A stretch of 64,000 bases of DNA from Scalesia atractyloides (taxonomy: Eukaryota; Streptophyta; Magnoliopsida; Asterales; Asteraceae). Shown here piece by piece: positions 1 to 11,472 of the stretch. Position 1 is the first letter of the stretch, and each line of letters opens with the position of its first letter. The notes beneath the pieces are model-generated. The model searched no databases. It was not told the DNA's origin and worked only from the letters and a program-made list of their open reading frames with translations. Location of the stretch: positions 48,431,137 to 48,495,136 of the forward strand of contig CAMTDV010000017.1 of the NCBI GenBank assembly GCA_947069175.1, written 5' to 3'. Made by a program: the position numbers and the translations under genes.

Positions 1-587
1 CTTAAATTAAGTAACAGTAGTTGCTCCTTATAGATTATTAATTATCTATAACAAATAACAATTACTGTCAATGACAAAAAACACAACATGAGTATCTACA
101 ATTCCTAGCACTACATGAGTGGTAATTCTAACACCAAATTGCCAAACTACATTAGAGACATATGATCAAAAGCTAATGGGACAGAATAAAGAAATGGAGC
201 AGAATACAGCACTGTATAACCAAATTGCCTAAGGGCATAGAACTACGGCACAAATGTGACCTCCATTGAACATTTAATGCAACAATTAAATGTTAAAACC
301 TCAACACAAAAGCAACACCTAATTTAAAAAAAAAAAAAAAAAAACCTCTCTATCAGAAACAAAGAGATCCACAAAGAGACGTTGGAATCTTGTGTACCTT
401 TATTCCACCAAAACCCTCCCACTCGTTTAAACGGGTGGTGCTCCACAAACGCCCCTTCTCTAACCAGCAAACAACCAGCACCTGCAAAATTAAAATCAGT
501 TATCACTTTCATTATCGCTCCATTTTACGCACTAATTAACCACTCAATCCAACGAACAAACAAACAAATTAAGTGCCTTACTCTTAC
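1..587. other. Non-coding left edge
   Basis: No convincing coding sequence is visible on either strand. A run of 18 A lies around 329-346. If the leftward gene proposed at 588-960 is real, this stretch would be its first intron, because a good donor sequence (GTAAGAG on the - strand) starts at 587. Confidence 0.3.
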
Positions 588-960
588 CTCTGTTCAATCG
601 ATCCGTGGTCTGAGAGTTCGTGCCGAGGTGTTCTGCTGAAATCAATTTGTAAAGAACCGAGGTAACCTGAAATCGAAAAAAAGAAGAAACCGAGTCACCG
701 CCGTCGCTGCTTTGTTGAGTCACCGCCGCCTTAAAATCTGAATTCCCAAATTGCCGCCGTTTCGGGTTGTTTTGGTCGTCGTTGCTGCTTGCTCACCACT
801 ATGCGAAAATTCGTCGCGCTTACTTCTTCGTCTTCGTCTGGGAAAAACTCATTGCGCTTTCTTCTAGTGTCTGTGCTACAGTAAACCTTTTGTTTTAATG
901 TTGAAGTATACGTGTAAAGTGAAAGACAGGGGGAGGAAAAACGAGAGCACACAAAGAAAG
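588..960 (-). other. Candidate 5' exon of a gene leaving the window to the left
   Basis: Read on the - strand this block is GC-richer than its surroundings, contains many CGGCGG-type triplets typical of plant 5' leader exons, and ends in an AG/GTAAGAG splice-donor match at 588/587. A 73-codon open frame occupies 952-731, but its product (rich in Arg, Gln and Glu) resembles nothing I recognise. The rest of the gene would lie outside the window. It could equally be a repeat-derived CG-rich patch, since no transcript evidence is available. Confidence 0.3.
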
Positions 961-1027
961 TTGAAGTATCAACTATGTAAAAACAAATAGAGGGCCAAAG
1001 TAGTAAATATCACCGACTTTAATTTTA

Positions 1028-2162
1028 GAGTTAAATGCTTGGTTGGTCCCTGTGGTTTGCAAATCTTGTAGACTTGGTCCCAGTGGTTTACTAATTACAC
1101 ATTTGGTCCCAGTAGTTTCAAATTTTGCACTCGGGTGGTCCTTACCACTAACCTTTGTTAGATTTCTCAGTTAAGTATACATAAAATGTCTATTATACCC
1201 CTCGTCTTCTTTGTTTGTCTCTAAACGCCATAGCAATCGCATACTCTGCAACCGCAGTTTTTCCAGCGGACGTATGCGCTGATACTAAAACCGACTCTTT
1301 TCGCTCCAAACACGAAATGGATATCTGCTGAAACGGGTCAAGGACAAATGGGTAGGTTTTAGCCATCTCTCAATGTCCCATGCATAGTTTCGTCTTTACT
1401 CGCGGTATACCCTTTGGGAACCGCTACCTCATGAACACAATCTTGCCACAACCCCTTGCTTCTTCAATGCCGATTCTTCGTTCTCGGTTTCCACATCATC
1501 CACGGAGGGTTCTTCCGGTAACTTCCGTTTTTCAGAAGCTGAATTACCCTCCATTATTAACTATTTCTGGTACAAATTCACCCTTACAAATGAGCCATTT
1601 CTAAAATCTCTAATAATAATAATAATAATAAAGGAAAAGAGATACAGTTATACAGACACAATTACAGTAATATATATATATATACACAGTAATATACAAT
1701 GGGGGATTTGTATTAAACTATGTGAACCCATTATAAATCAATTTCTGTTGCATGATTTTTACGGAAAAAACTTCAAATAAGAATGAATGGTGAAGCGAAT
1801 GAACATATGTTACCTTATGATCCGCTATAATGGCTGCTGAAATTATTAAATTAATGTGGATAAACCCTAAACCCAATTGAATTCATCTTCTGTTGTTGCT
1901 AAATGGAGGGTAAAAAATAATGGAGGGTTTAGGTCTCTTATATGACTGCCGCCACCATGGGGAAGGATAGAAAGGATGAAGAAGACGAGGGGTATAATAG
2001 ACATTTTATGTATACTTAACTGAGAAATCTAACAAAGGTTAGTGGTAAGGACCACCCGAGTGCAAAATTTGAAACTACTGGGACCAAGTGTGTAATTAGT
2101 GAACCACTGGGACCAAGTCTGCAAGATTTGCAAACCACAGGGACCAACCAAGCATTTAACTC
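1028..2162. mobile_element. Pack-MULE 1: non-autonomous Mutator-like element with helicase fragment
   Basis: Seen: terminal inverted repeats of about 183 bp (1028-1210 and 1980-2162), both opening with GAGTTAAATGCTTGGTTGGT in inverse orientation. They are flanked by identical 9-bp direct repeats TTAATTTTA at 1019-1027 and 2163-2171. Long inverted repeats with a 9-bp duplication are the hallmark of the Mutator superfamily. No transposase is encoded, so mobility would depend on a MULE elsewhere. The interior contains a degraded protein-coding fragment (see 1211-1554). The rest, about 1555-1979, is AT-rich with a short AAT/ATA microsatellite near 1614-1685. Confidence 0.9.
1211..1554 (-). pseudogene. 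Captured N-terminal fragment of an MTR4/HEN2-like DExH RNA helicase
   Basis: On the - strand an ATG at 1554 opens 41 codons of acidic/basic leader (MEGNSASEKRKLPEEP start), ending at a TGA at 1431-1429. In the next frame the peptide CVHEVAVPKGYTASKDETMH follows. In a third frame comes EMAKTYPFVLDPFQQISISC and then the Walker A (motif I) sequence AHTSAGKT near 1279-1256, followed by AVAEYAIAMAFRD. This is the start of the Ski2-like helicase core that drives the nuclear exosome. The text looks closer to plant HEN2 than to MTR4, but that is from memory. One single-base frameshift and one deletion of roughly two dozen bases break the frame. The fragment stops exactly at the inner edge of the terminal inverted repeat. 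Confidence 0.85.
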
Positions 2163-2196
2163 TTAATTTTAAGATAGATAATAATATCATTGGTTT

Positions 2197-2502
2197 TTGC
2201 CAATGAGGTAGTTGTGGAGTGGTTGGCGAAAGATTTTGTGTTACTTGTGACTTAGGTTCGACTCTCACTCTTTCCATTATTTTCTGTGGCATCCAGGTGA
2301 AAGGCAAATACGGGTGGCGCCGGTTCGTCTTGGATGGGATGCGAGGTTTACCGATTATTCCATTGTCATGCCTTTGGGCGGGCGGAGGTCGGGTTTTCGC
2401 GCATCTGAGAGATCCAAGGAGCTGACGGCGATCGAGTAGTCGAACTTAACCACAACGCTCGGTATCACAGTGGTTGATACATCGTTCCTTGCCGTTAAAA
2501 AA
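2197..2502 (+). mobile_element. tRNA-derived SINE, diverged copy
   Basis: The head reads TTGCCAATGAGGTAGTTG and continues into an A-box-like GTGGAGTGGTTGGC. A B-box-like GGTTCGACTCTC lies near 2252-2263, and the 3' end is CCGTT followed by A6. The same head (TTGCCAATGA) and the same tail (CCGTT-A-run) occur in the better-preserved SINE at 33470-33821, so both belong to one family. Target-site duplications are only weakly visible (TCATTGGTTT against TCATGAGCTTT). SINEs are Pol III-transcribed and mobilised by LINE enzymes. Confidence 0.6.
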
Positions 2503-2862
2503 TCATGAGCTTTTAATGAAGGGCCCATTTTCAATATTGAAAACCCACTACTTTATTTCTATATTATATTTCCCAGTAAAATTAGTCTTTCTGGCTTTAC
2601 AACCCTATTGGCTACACCTGCTGTCACTGTTCAACGGTTCTTTTTTTCTTCGATCTACACCCACACGTGCCACTGTTCAAGAGTTTTTTTTTCTCCGATC
2701 TACGCCCACACGTTTCTCTCTCAAAAGCGTCAAAAATATTCCTTCATGAGTTAAGTTATTTATTTTATGTTCAACTTTTTCTATTATTATATAATTATAT
2801 AATTACTATCTGTGAATCAAATTGAGTTGAGTACCGATTAGTTATGTAAGCATTATTTTATA
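2503..2862. repeat. Spacer with a 2 x 46-bp tandem repeat
   Basis: No gene is seen. Two adjacent copies of a 46-bp unit beginning CACTGTTCAA and containing a T-run plus CGATCTAC start at 2625 and 2671. The remainder is AT-rich spacer that ends at the TATTTTATA target duplication of the next MULE. Confidence 0.45.
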
Positions 2863-3590
2863 GATTAAATTACACGGGTTATCCTTTAACTTTACACCAA
2901 CTTGCATCGTGTGTTCTTTATCTTTAAAAATTACATCAAAAATGTCCTTTATTTGAAACTTTTGCACACCGCATGTCCTTTATACTAACTTCTATCCATT
3001 TTCATGGTTAAAACCAATCATATGCTCTCACATGAGGGGTAAAACTGTTAGTTTGTCATTTTTATTTAATTTACATGTATTGTCCTTAAAAAACATCTCA
3101 TGTATATATAACAAAAATAGCGAAATTTAATAAAATAATTGTAAAAAAGTTGGTATGTTTTTAGGCTATTTTTGAAAGTTTTTTAGTTTTCTCATTTAAA
3201 CTAACTTTCAAAACTATATATGTGTGTGTGTGTGTGATATTTTTATCATTTATTTATGTATTTTTATGATTTGATACATGTTAAAAGTAATTTACAAATG
3301 TGTAATAACCAAATTATATATACGTGTTATAAGTAATTACATATATGTAAAAAAATTAGTTTACATATGTGGAATATAAAATCTCATATAGAAAATGATA
3401 AAACGACATTTTTGTCCCTCATATAAGGGGCACATGATTGGTTTTAACCATAAAAATGGATGGATGTCAGTATAAAGGACATGTGGTGTGCAAAAGTTTC
3501 AAATAAAGGACATTCGGTGTAATTTCTAAAGATAAAGGACACACGATGTAAGTTAGTGTAAAGTTAAAGGACAAACCATGTAATTTACTC
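2863..3590. mobile_element. MULE-type MITE with long inverted repeats
   Basis: Left end GATTAAATTAC and right end GTAATTTACTC are near-perfect inverses, and the inverted similarity continues for roughly 180 bp on each side (the repeated phrase is 'ttt-aaaggaca'-like in both arms). Perfect 9-bp duplications TATTTTATA flank it at 2854-2862 and 3591-3599. The short AT-rich centre has a (TG)n tract near 3221-3234 and no coding potential. The termini resemble those of the Pack-MULE at 26092-27476, so the two probably form one subfamily, distinct from the GAGTTAA-ended MULEs at 1028 and 3909. Confidence 0.88.
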
Positions 3591-3624
3591 TATTTTATAT
3601 TTCAACTTTAAAGAAACACATTTT

Positions 3625-3908
3625 GGGGCCGTTTGACAACTTCTCAATGATTAAGTGTTGAACCAGTAAGATGTCTAAACCATTAAGTGCTGAAGTAGTA
3701 AGAGGTCTGAACCATTAAGAGCCAATATAACGCTTAACCGTTCAAAGACAAATGTTTGACCAATTCAGATTAGAGGTCTTAACCATTCAGACTCTGTATA
3801 ATGCTTAACCATTCAGAGGCAAATGTCTGAATCATTCAGACATCTGCTCACGAAACAAACAGTCTGAACCATTAAGTGTTGAACCAGTAAGAAGTCTGAA
3901 CCATTAAG
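3625..3908. repeat. MITE-like element with internal TCTGAACCATTAAG repeats, truncated
   Basis: It starts GGGGCCGTTTGACAACTTC, the kind of terminus common to small TIR elements of eudicots. Variants of TCTGAACCATTAAG recur about every 40 bp (for example near 3701, 3863 and 3894). The expected inverted end is missing: the sequence stops where the MULE at 3909 begins. Superfamily assignment (hAT or Harbinger) cannot be settled by eye. Confidence 0.4.
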
Positions 3909-4388
3909 GAGTTAATTACACTGTTAGTCCCTGTGGTTTGTGAAAGTAACAAGGTCAGGTATTAATAGTTTAAAGTTACATTCTGAGGGTTTAACTTTTG
4001 TTTTTGTAACAACTTGAGGTACTAAGGCTAACCTTTGTTAAATTTTCAGTTAAATTTTAATATAATGACAAAAATACCCTTATATAATGTGAGGGATCGT
4101 TTATGTAACATATGTGCTATTAGTATGAGGGGCTATTCATGTAAGACATTTTTTTTTGTTTCTTTCTGCATCTTCTAAATGATTAAGAAATAATTCAACC
4201 ATTTTGACTTCTTTATTTCTTGTTCTAGTATACTAAGATGACCCAAAATTGCAGAGAGGCAGCTACATACTTTTGATTTAGCCGATTAACTCACCTAAAT
4301 GTGTATAAACATAAACAAACATGCATACATTAGTTATATAGTATCTTTTTAGCACCTTGGTTGCCATGAATAGGTCTGGGAAATGAAT

Positions 4389-5299
4389 TGTCGGAAATTT
4401 TTTAAATGTGATGAGTGAAAATTTAGTGAGATTGTTAATATTAAATTCTAAATATAGTGACAAACTCTTGAGTAGAGTTATTTACGTCACTTGTTTAATT
4501 TTTTATTAAAATAATAAACTTTTCATGTGGTGGTATTGATAACAACTCTTGAGTAGAGTTTCTTTTATGACAATTGATTAGAGATTTTATGGCAAATTAA
4601 GTCTCTAATTATGTTGAACTTTTTACCACCCATGACTCTTGCATACTTAGTAGGCTATGTGCCTCTTTTGATGTGGTTAGAGAAAAGAAAAAATATAAGT
4701 AAAAGATACAAGAAAGAGATATGTATGCATGAAGAGTCCTTGGAGAAGAAGTACTTGATGACCCATATGTTGGGAACATATAGAGATAGTTTCTCTACAC
4801 GATTCAACTACATTTCTATTCTTAGTTTCCAAAAGTTCTAACACTATGATTTTACCCGGTGTAACCTCGGGCGCGTGGCCGTCTCCGGCAGTACAGACTG
4901 CTTCGGCTGTTGTACCCTGGAGACAGACGCGTCGTCTTTAGTAGAGGCGTGAAATCTGTTTTAAAGGAAGCGTGTTGAACACGTGCCTCAGCCACAACCG
5001 CCAACATTTGTTTTTTCTTTTTGCAGGTACAAGAAGACGTGGTTCATGAAGATATCGTTGAAGCCTATATGACGGATTAAAAACACAACCAACTATACAA
5101 GAAGACGCGGTTAAAGCTCTTGTTGAAGACCATAGTTTGAATAAATTTATTTACATATGTTGTATTATACGTTATATTCGTTAGGATTTGTACACGGTAC
5201 ATGTTTACTACAATTTCCCAAAATTATGTAAAGAGAGTATCTTTACATTTTTATATTTATTTGTATAATTTTTATTATAATTGTGACCCATGTCCTACA
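4389..5299 (+). repeat. 5' LTR of the LARD-like element
   Basis: 911 bp, starting TGTCGGAA and ending CCTACA. It differs from the 3' copy by scattered substitutions, a few percent by eye. A GC-rich structured stretch at about 4855-4945 contains inverse-matching pieces (GTCTCC against GGAGAC, TACA against TGTA) and probably folds. A 76-codon open frame (4611-4841) recurs in the 3' LTR. A pyrimidine-rich TTTTTGCAG/GTACAAG acceptor-like site lies near 5027. Confidence 0.9.
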
Positions 5300-5549
5300 A
5301 ACTTAAAACAGATTCCGTGAGATTGTTGCTACAATCTTAAAACCTTATTTATAAGGATTTTGGGTTCACGAAAGGATTTATAATAAAAAATATATATTTT
5401 TTAGAGATTATTATCTTATAAATATTTTTTAGGAAATATATATGTAGTACAACTTGTTGTGTTTGGATTTATTGAGATTGTGGTACAATCTTAAATCCTA
5501 CACCGTGATAATAAAACGAATGACTTATGGTTCAAACGTTTGGTTTTGA

Positions 5550-6870
5550 AACGATTTTGGGAATCGTTAATTTTCTAACTTTTGTGTTAGATCGGGTTTA
5601 TTAGTGTAAACCATACGTTTTTTGTAAACATTAAATTCTCTAACATGTGTGTTAGACCGGAATTATGGGTGTAAACCATACGTTTTTTGTAAACGTTAAA
5701 TTTTCTTTAGAAGAGTTTTAATGTCTTTAAATAGGAGTTTATATTACTTGATTAGAGTTTTATGTCTCTAATTAAGTCTTTATTTAAAGTGGACTCTTCA
5801 TCCACCCATGGATTTATAGCACAAACTTTTAGTGATTCTAACACGAGACTGGTTTATATGTATTTGATATAAAATAATAAGCCTTATAATGATTTTTATA
5901 ATCATATATTTCTAAATGAGCGTGTTAGAATTGGGTTTTATATATAAACTGATTTGTTTATAACGATTTCTGTAATCGTTTATTTTTACGAGCTTGTTAG
6001 AACCTATTGGTATGACAATGATTTTTATAATCATATGTTCTAACAAGTATGTTAGAACATATTTAGTGATAAGCTTTATAACAATTTTTGTAATTGTTTA
6101 CTTCTAACAAATGTGTTAGAAACAGTTTATAAAAAAACGCAAATGATTTTTGTAATCATTTGTCTTCTAACATGCGTGTTAGAAATGGTTTATGAAAAGT
6201 GTTAGTTTGGAAGCGATTTTAGTTGTTTATTTTCTAACATGTGTATAAGAAGTGACTTATTTATATGAACCATATATGTGTTTATAATAAGGTGAATTAA
6301 GATTTTGTGAAAATGTTAATATTTCTAACGTGCGCGTTAGAATTTCTTTCATTTTAACATGATTGTTGAAAAAGGTTAAATTACAAATGCTTTGAAATGT
6401 TTTATGTAAACATTTTATATAAGTAATTTGTTGTAACATTGGTTTTAATGAATATAAACACTTTATAGTATGCTTTGTATAGTTTAGAAATAAAAGGTCA
6501 TACATTGAAGTTGATGTTTGATTGGCTTCAAGAATTAACTTACCATAAAGTGATTGTGTAGTTGTGTGTGATTTATCACTAACTTTAATTTGTGATTTCT
6601 AAATCATAATGGAATGACTTGAATTTTCTAACATGTGTGTTAGAAAATATGTATCACAAATACAAGGTTAGAGATTGTTCATTTTATGAGCCGTAATGAA
6701 CGGAAATGTTTTATATAAACATTTAATTGCCTATGTGCGCATTAAAAATGATGAGGAATGGTTTATTTTATAAACTTTATCATTGGAAAACGTTTTATGT
6801 AAACGTTCAATTCTATGATGTGCCTGTTATAACATTTTTTTTCTAACATGCGTGTTAGAAAACATTATGC
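5550..6870. repeat. Alternating short palindromes inside the LARD-like element
   Basis: About ten variants of the palindrome TTCTAACATGYGTGTTAGAA occur, for example near 5638, 6042, 6102, 6163, 6322, 6626 and 6840. Between many of them sits a second hairpin of the type AACGATTTTTGTAATCGTT (near 5554, 5965, 6081 and 6144) or ACGTTTTTTGTAAACGT. The pairs recur roughly every 60-110 bp with diverged spacer, which looks like an old tandem array whose hairpins have stayed better conserved than the rest. Confidence 0.7.
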
Positions 6871-9838
6871 ATAGTAAGACTAAACAATATAAATTTGTTA
6901 TTTTGGGTTTGATTTATGTTATCATAAACTCTAATTGATATCATTAACATTTACATTGCAAAACTAAGAAAATATTTTAAAATGATTTTTAAAACAAAGT
7001 TTTGCATAGTTTTGAGAATTCAAATGGTTTGCTACTCTTGCTAGAAGTAGCATTTGTTGAACAAAGTAATAATCTTATGGATATTATTTGGTGGAAAACG
7101 ACTAGGTGTTATGGTGTACAAATTCAGTGGTTTAAGTTTACCACTTAAACGTAGCTTTTGTAACAACTTGATGTCGTTTTGAGAAGAATTCTCCAAGTTT
7201 AAAGTTTCAAGATGAATTGGGAAACTTGTACTTACAAGTGCATGGAATCTTATTGAGGGAGTACCTCAAGACATGCCATTGGACGATATCGTTGAAAAGA
7301 TTTTGATCAGATTATAAAGTGTTAAAGATAAAAGCACTTTGGTATTTGATATCTACATATCATCTATGCTTCCGTTTAAATTTCAAAAGTGTTGGCACTT
7401 ATGATTTAGTCTCCAATGTATCTTATTGTTTTGTGTTCAATATCTTTGGATAACACATGCAATTTTTTACAAATAAATAAATCATTAATGTTTGTGGCGT
7501 ACGTATAAATTATTTTTGTGGAAAATAATTATAACGTCAATTATACATTATTTAAAAGAATATGGTTTTAAATGGATAGTACATGAAAATACTTGGACAT
7601 AAACAACTTAAGAGTTGTTGCATTGACTAAAAGTCACAGACGAGACGTCAAATGTGTAACCACATCACGAGTGAGTAGTGAGTGTATTGAGATGAAATAC
7701 ACAACGAGATTAAAGTCGAAATACTTTGTTAGAAGTCATTGGAAAATTCACAAGTGTGAATTCTAACATATGAAAGTAAAAGTACTATATATGTTACTGT
7801 ATTACCTTTAATAAATCGTGCAAGATTTATACGTAGATGCGTCTACCACTTGAATATGGAAATGTTACCTTTGTTTGGGAGAACATCCTAAATATATATA
7901 TCTCCTAATGAATAACATAGATGTGTGCAAATCACTTAGGGAAAAATTATGATTGCCATGTTTTTGAGTGTGGATCTAGTTGACTCTATCTTTCACATAA
8001 TAGTGATTGTAGACGAGGAACATTCATCTTGTTGGCGATGAGTGTGTTCACCAAGTGACTTGGACTAAGACTTATGTTTAAGTCCTTATGAGTCAATGGT
8101 AAAGCGTTGGAGATCAAAGGTAAACAAGTTATGTTCCTTAATTAAATGATAAAATTTAGCTATATGCTATATACAATAATTTGTGAGACCTTCCTAAATA
8201 TTGATGTTTTAGGATTATGAATAAGTCTCATTATTTTGTCTTAACAAAGGATGAATGTTGCAAAGTGATATCATGATATCCTTGTGGCTGTGAAGAATCA
8301 TAATGATGCATCTTCTGTTCACATGCTAAAGTATTGTAGTCTAAAGCATGCTAGACTAGTACTTGGTTAATTATGGGTCTTGACGGAGACTAATTAACTC
8401 TAAACATTCAAATGTATATGAACACAAAAAGAATTTATGTATAGACAAAGTTGAGGGAGAACTATTCATTCATTATAAGGAAAAGACATGTAACTTATGA
8501 AGAGTTTGTTCGAAAAGGTAATGAGAACAATTCACTGTCTTGGCTTGTTCTGGATGTTAAATAAGAATTATTCTAAGTTGATGACAAACTTATGACAATG
8601 GCATGTGTTGCTTTGGTCAGCTTGGAAGCTTATGTAAGCTAATTCAATATGAGTTGAATTCGCTGATACAATGAAGTTGGTCTTGTTCAATCATTTGTAT
8701 AAATGTCGTCATAAGTGAAGTTACGAAAGTGTTGATCAAATGACAAGAAATGTGGGGGGAAGAGCCATTTAAGAAACAACCCTCTAAGAGTGTGTAGAAA
8801 TGATTTTTTCTTTACCTCATATGGATGTTCTCCAATAACACTTAAATGTGGGGGTGTCTTGCATTTGTATCATAAAATTTTGGCAATAAGGATTTTGTAA
8901 TCCAAGCTAACATTGCAAACATGCGACTAAGTGGAGGATACAAAGGTCGTAGTACATAATGAAGATGTGTTTGCCTTAAATGATACGCGTATCTTACAAA
9001 GACATATATTATAACCAGATTCAGATGGCCACTAAGCTTATAGTCTTAGAAGTTGGCAATTGGCAAAATTAACTTGCGAGTTAAGAACACATCATGACAA
9101 CTGATCTCAATACGTAAAGTTATTTGTAGTGACTAGACAAAGTCAAAGATAATGTTATGGATCTAACAACCTGAAGGTTTATTAGAGATCAAGTTGTGGA
9201 ATGAGACTAAAGCCCATGGAAAAAGGGTGTGTGGAGGAAACCTAACTTAGTTGACTGGAGATCCCAAGATCTAAGTTCAATAGGACAATGAATTCATATG
9301 CCTAAGGGTGATCACTGTGGGGGTATAACTGATATGCATAAGTTAGTATATATGGTTATATATACTCCCTAAACGATAAAAGGGTGTTTAAATACGTCCT
9401 AGTTCATTCCTATGAAATTCAGTGACAAATTGTAAGGCTAAGCATATTGTGGTAAATGATTTTGCGTAATCATGGTAACCACGATGCTTTTAATGATTTA
9501 AGGAGAATCACCTATGTTAGAGAGAAGTGGGGTCGCTTCGAATGGAATTGGGGGCACAATTCCTTGAGCTCTCGCAGAACCAGGAAAGTGTTCCACGACC
9601 ATTATTGGAAACGACTACGAGGGGATGACCCGGCTAAGGAGAGTATTGTGTGAAGTGTATTGTCGTCTACACAAATGGGGTTTGTTCAAGGACATAGCTT
9701 CTACAAATCGCTAGGAGGCTAAGTATGCTTCACAACGGAAAGTTCAAAGGGAACACCTACTTATCCGGCAATACGCAACTGTTGAGGATGCATTGAAAAT
9801 TTTATGTGTTTTGATCAATCTCCATTCATGTGGGGGAT
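6871..9838. other. Remaining interior of the LARD-like element
   Basis: No open frame longer than about 65 codons and no recognisable retroviral motif. A slightly GC-richer block at 9510-9640 and the stretch 9180-9340 have the feel of an eroded leader or 3' region of an LTR element. Otherwise AT-rich sequence with nothing I can name. Confidence 0.4.
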
Positions 9839-10749
9839 TGTTGGAAATTTTTTAAATGTGATGAGTGGAAATTTAGTGAGATTATTAATATTAAATTCTA
9901 CATATAGTGACAAACTCTTGAGTAGAGTTATTTATGTCACTTGTTTAATTTCTTATTAAAATAATAAAATTTTCATGTGGTGGTATTGATGACAACTCTT
10001 GAACAGAGTTTCTTTTATGACAATTGATTAGAGATTTTATGGCAAATTAAGTCTCTAATTATGTTGAACTTTTTACCATCCATGACTCTTGCATACTTAG
10101 TAGGCTATGTGCCTCTTTTAATGTGGTTAGAGAAAAGAAAAAATATAAGTAAAAGATACAAGAAAGAGATATGTATGCATGAAGAGTCCTTGGAGAAGAA
10201 GTACTTGATGACCCATATGTTGGGAACATATAGAGATAAGTTTCTCTACACGATTCAACTACATTTCTATTATTAGTTTCCAAAAGTTCTAACACTATGA
10301 TTTTACCCGGTGTAACCTCGGGCGCGTGGCGTTCTCCGGCAGTACAGACTGCTTCGGCTGTTGTACCATGGGAGACAGACGCGTCGTCTTTAGTAGAGGC
10401 GCGAAATCTGTTTTAAGGGAAGCGTGTTGAACACGTGCCTCAGCCACAACCACCAACATTTGTTTGTTCTTTTTGTAGGTACAAGAAGACGTGGTTCATG
10501 AAGACATCGTTGAAGCCTATATGACGGACTAAAAACACAACCAACTATACAAGAAAACGCGGTTAAAGCTCTTGTTGAAGACCATAGTTTGAATAAATTT
10601 ATTTACATACGTTGTATTATACGTTATATTCGTTAGGATTTGTACACGGTACATATTTACTACAATTTCCCAAATTATGTAAAGAGAGTATCTTTACATT
10701 TTTATATTTATTGTATAATTTTTATTATAACTGTGACCCATGTCCTGTA
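9839..10749 (+). repeat. 3' LTR of the LARD-like element
   Basis: 911 bp, the same length as the 5' copy, starting TGTTGGAA and ending CCTGTA. The last three bases differ from the 5' LTR (ACA there), yet the adjacent TGAAT duplication supports this boundary. It repeats the 4611-4841 open frame as 10061-10276 with a shifted C-terminus. Confidence 0.9.
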
Positions 10750-11472
10750 TGAATGTCGCCGGAAAATGGCGGAACTACGTTGATGGTACGCGGTGGAGAT
10801 GATAACTGATGGGTTCGGCAACAGGTTACGGTATTGCTTCTAGTCGACGAAGTATCTCGTTTCTTGCCGGAACTTCGAAAAAAAAAGACTAGAGAAAGAG
10901 AGAAAAGTGACAGATGGATGAGATGGATGTTGCAGACAAGCTTGAGGTCGTCGTGCGGTTGGTTGCAAGTGGCTTGCGGGCAGCCAGCGAGAGGCTCCGA
11001 GTTTTCAGTAGTGGAGTGCTGGTGTCTTAAAGAGTTCAAGGTCAAAGGTCAAGTTTCTTTAATATGAAACATACAGCACACATACATAAACATCATTTTC
11101 TTTTCATTAAATTTTTTCTGTATTATTTATGTATAATATTATAGCTCTAACGTGAATATATGAACCAATATAATCATTATAATACTAAAAAAATAAATTA
11201 AATAAAATGATGTATTACTTTTATTACTAGCATCATGATTGTTATCAATATATCCCAAGTTTCTACATATATTACATAAATGGTCCCTCACATTATATAA
11301 GGCTATTTTTGTCATTATATTAAAACTTAACTGAAAATTTAACAAAAGTTAGCCTTAGTATCTCAAGATGTTACAAAATCAAAAGTTAAACCCTCAGAAT
11401 GTAACTTTAAACTATTAATACCCGACTTTGTCACTTTTCACAAACCACAGAGACCAACAGTGTACTTAACTC

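Larger units (their letters stand above)
4389..10749 (+). mobile_element. Non-coding LTR retrotransposon (LARD-like)
   Basis: Two direct repeats of 911 bp bound the element. They open TGTCGGAAATT/TGTTGGAAATT and close TCCTACA/TCCTGTA, and a 5-bp duplication TGAAT flanks the element at 4384-4388 and 10750-10754. A purine tract (catgtgggggat) precedes the 3' LTR at about 9827-9838. The 4.5-kb interior has no gag or pol, and no Met-tRNA primer site follows the 5' LTR. It therefore looks like a large retrotransposon derivative that needs proteins from a relative, or a completely decayed one. Orientation is taken from the purine tract. The TGTTGGAAAT terminus is reminiscent of copia-type LTRs, but the clade is not provable. 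Confidence 0.85.
3909..11472. mobile_element. MULE-like element split by an LTR retrotransposon
   Basis: The left arm (3909-about 4130, opening GAGTTAATTACACTGTTAG) and the right arm (about 11260-11472, ending ACAGTGTACTTAACTC) are inverted copies of about 210 bp. They share TAGTCCCTGTGGTTTG-type text with Pack-MULE 1, so both are one family. Removing the retrotransposon at 4389-10749 leaves an element of about 1.2 kb. Its core 10755-11050 is GC-richer than its surroundings and could be a captured leader, but I do not recognise it. I could not find a matching 9-bp duplication (ACCATTAAG left, TTAATATAA right), so the flanks may have changed after insertion. Confidence 0.65.

Noticed and set aside
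3900..3908. 9-bp target duplication for the MULE at 3909-11472
   Set aside because: ACCATTAAG on the left does not match TTAATATAA on the right under any boundary I tried.
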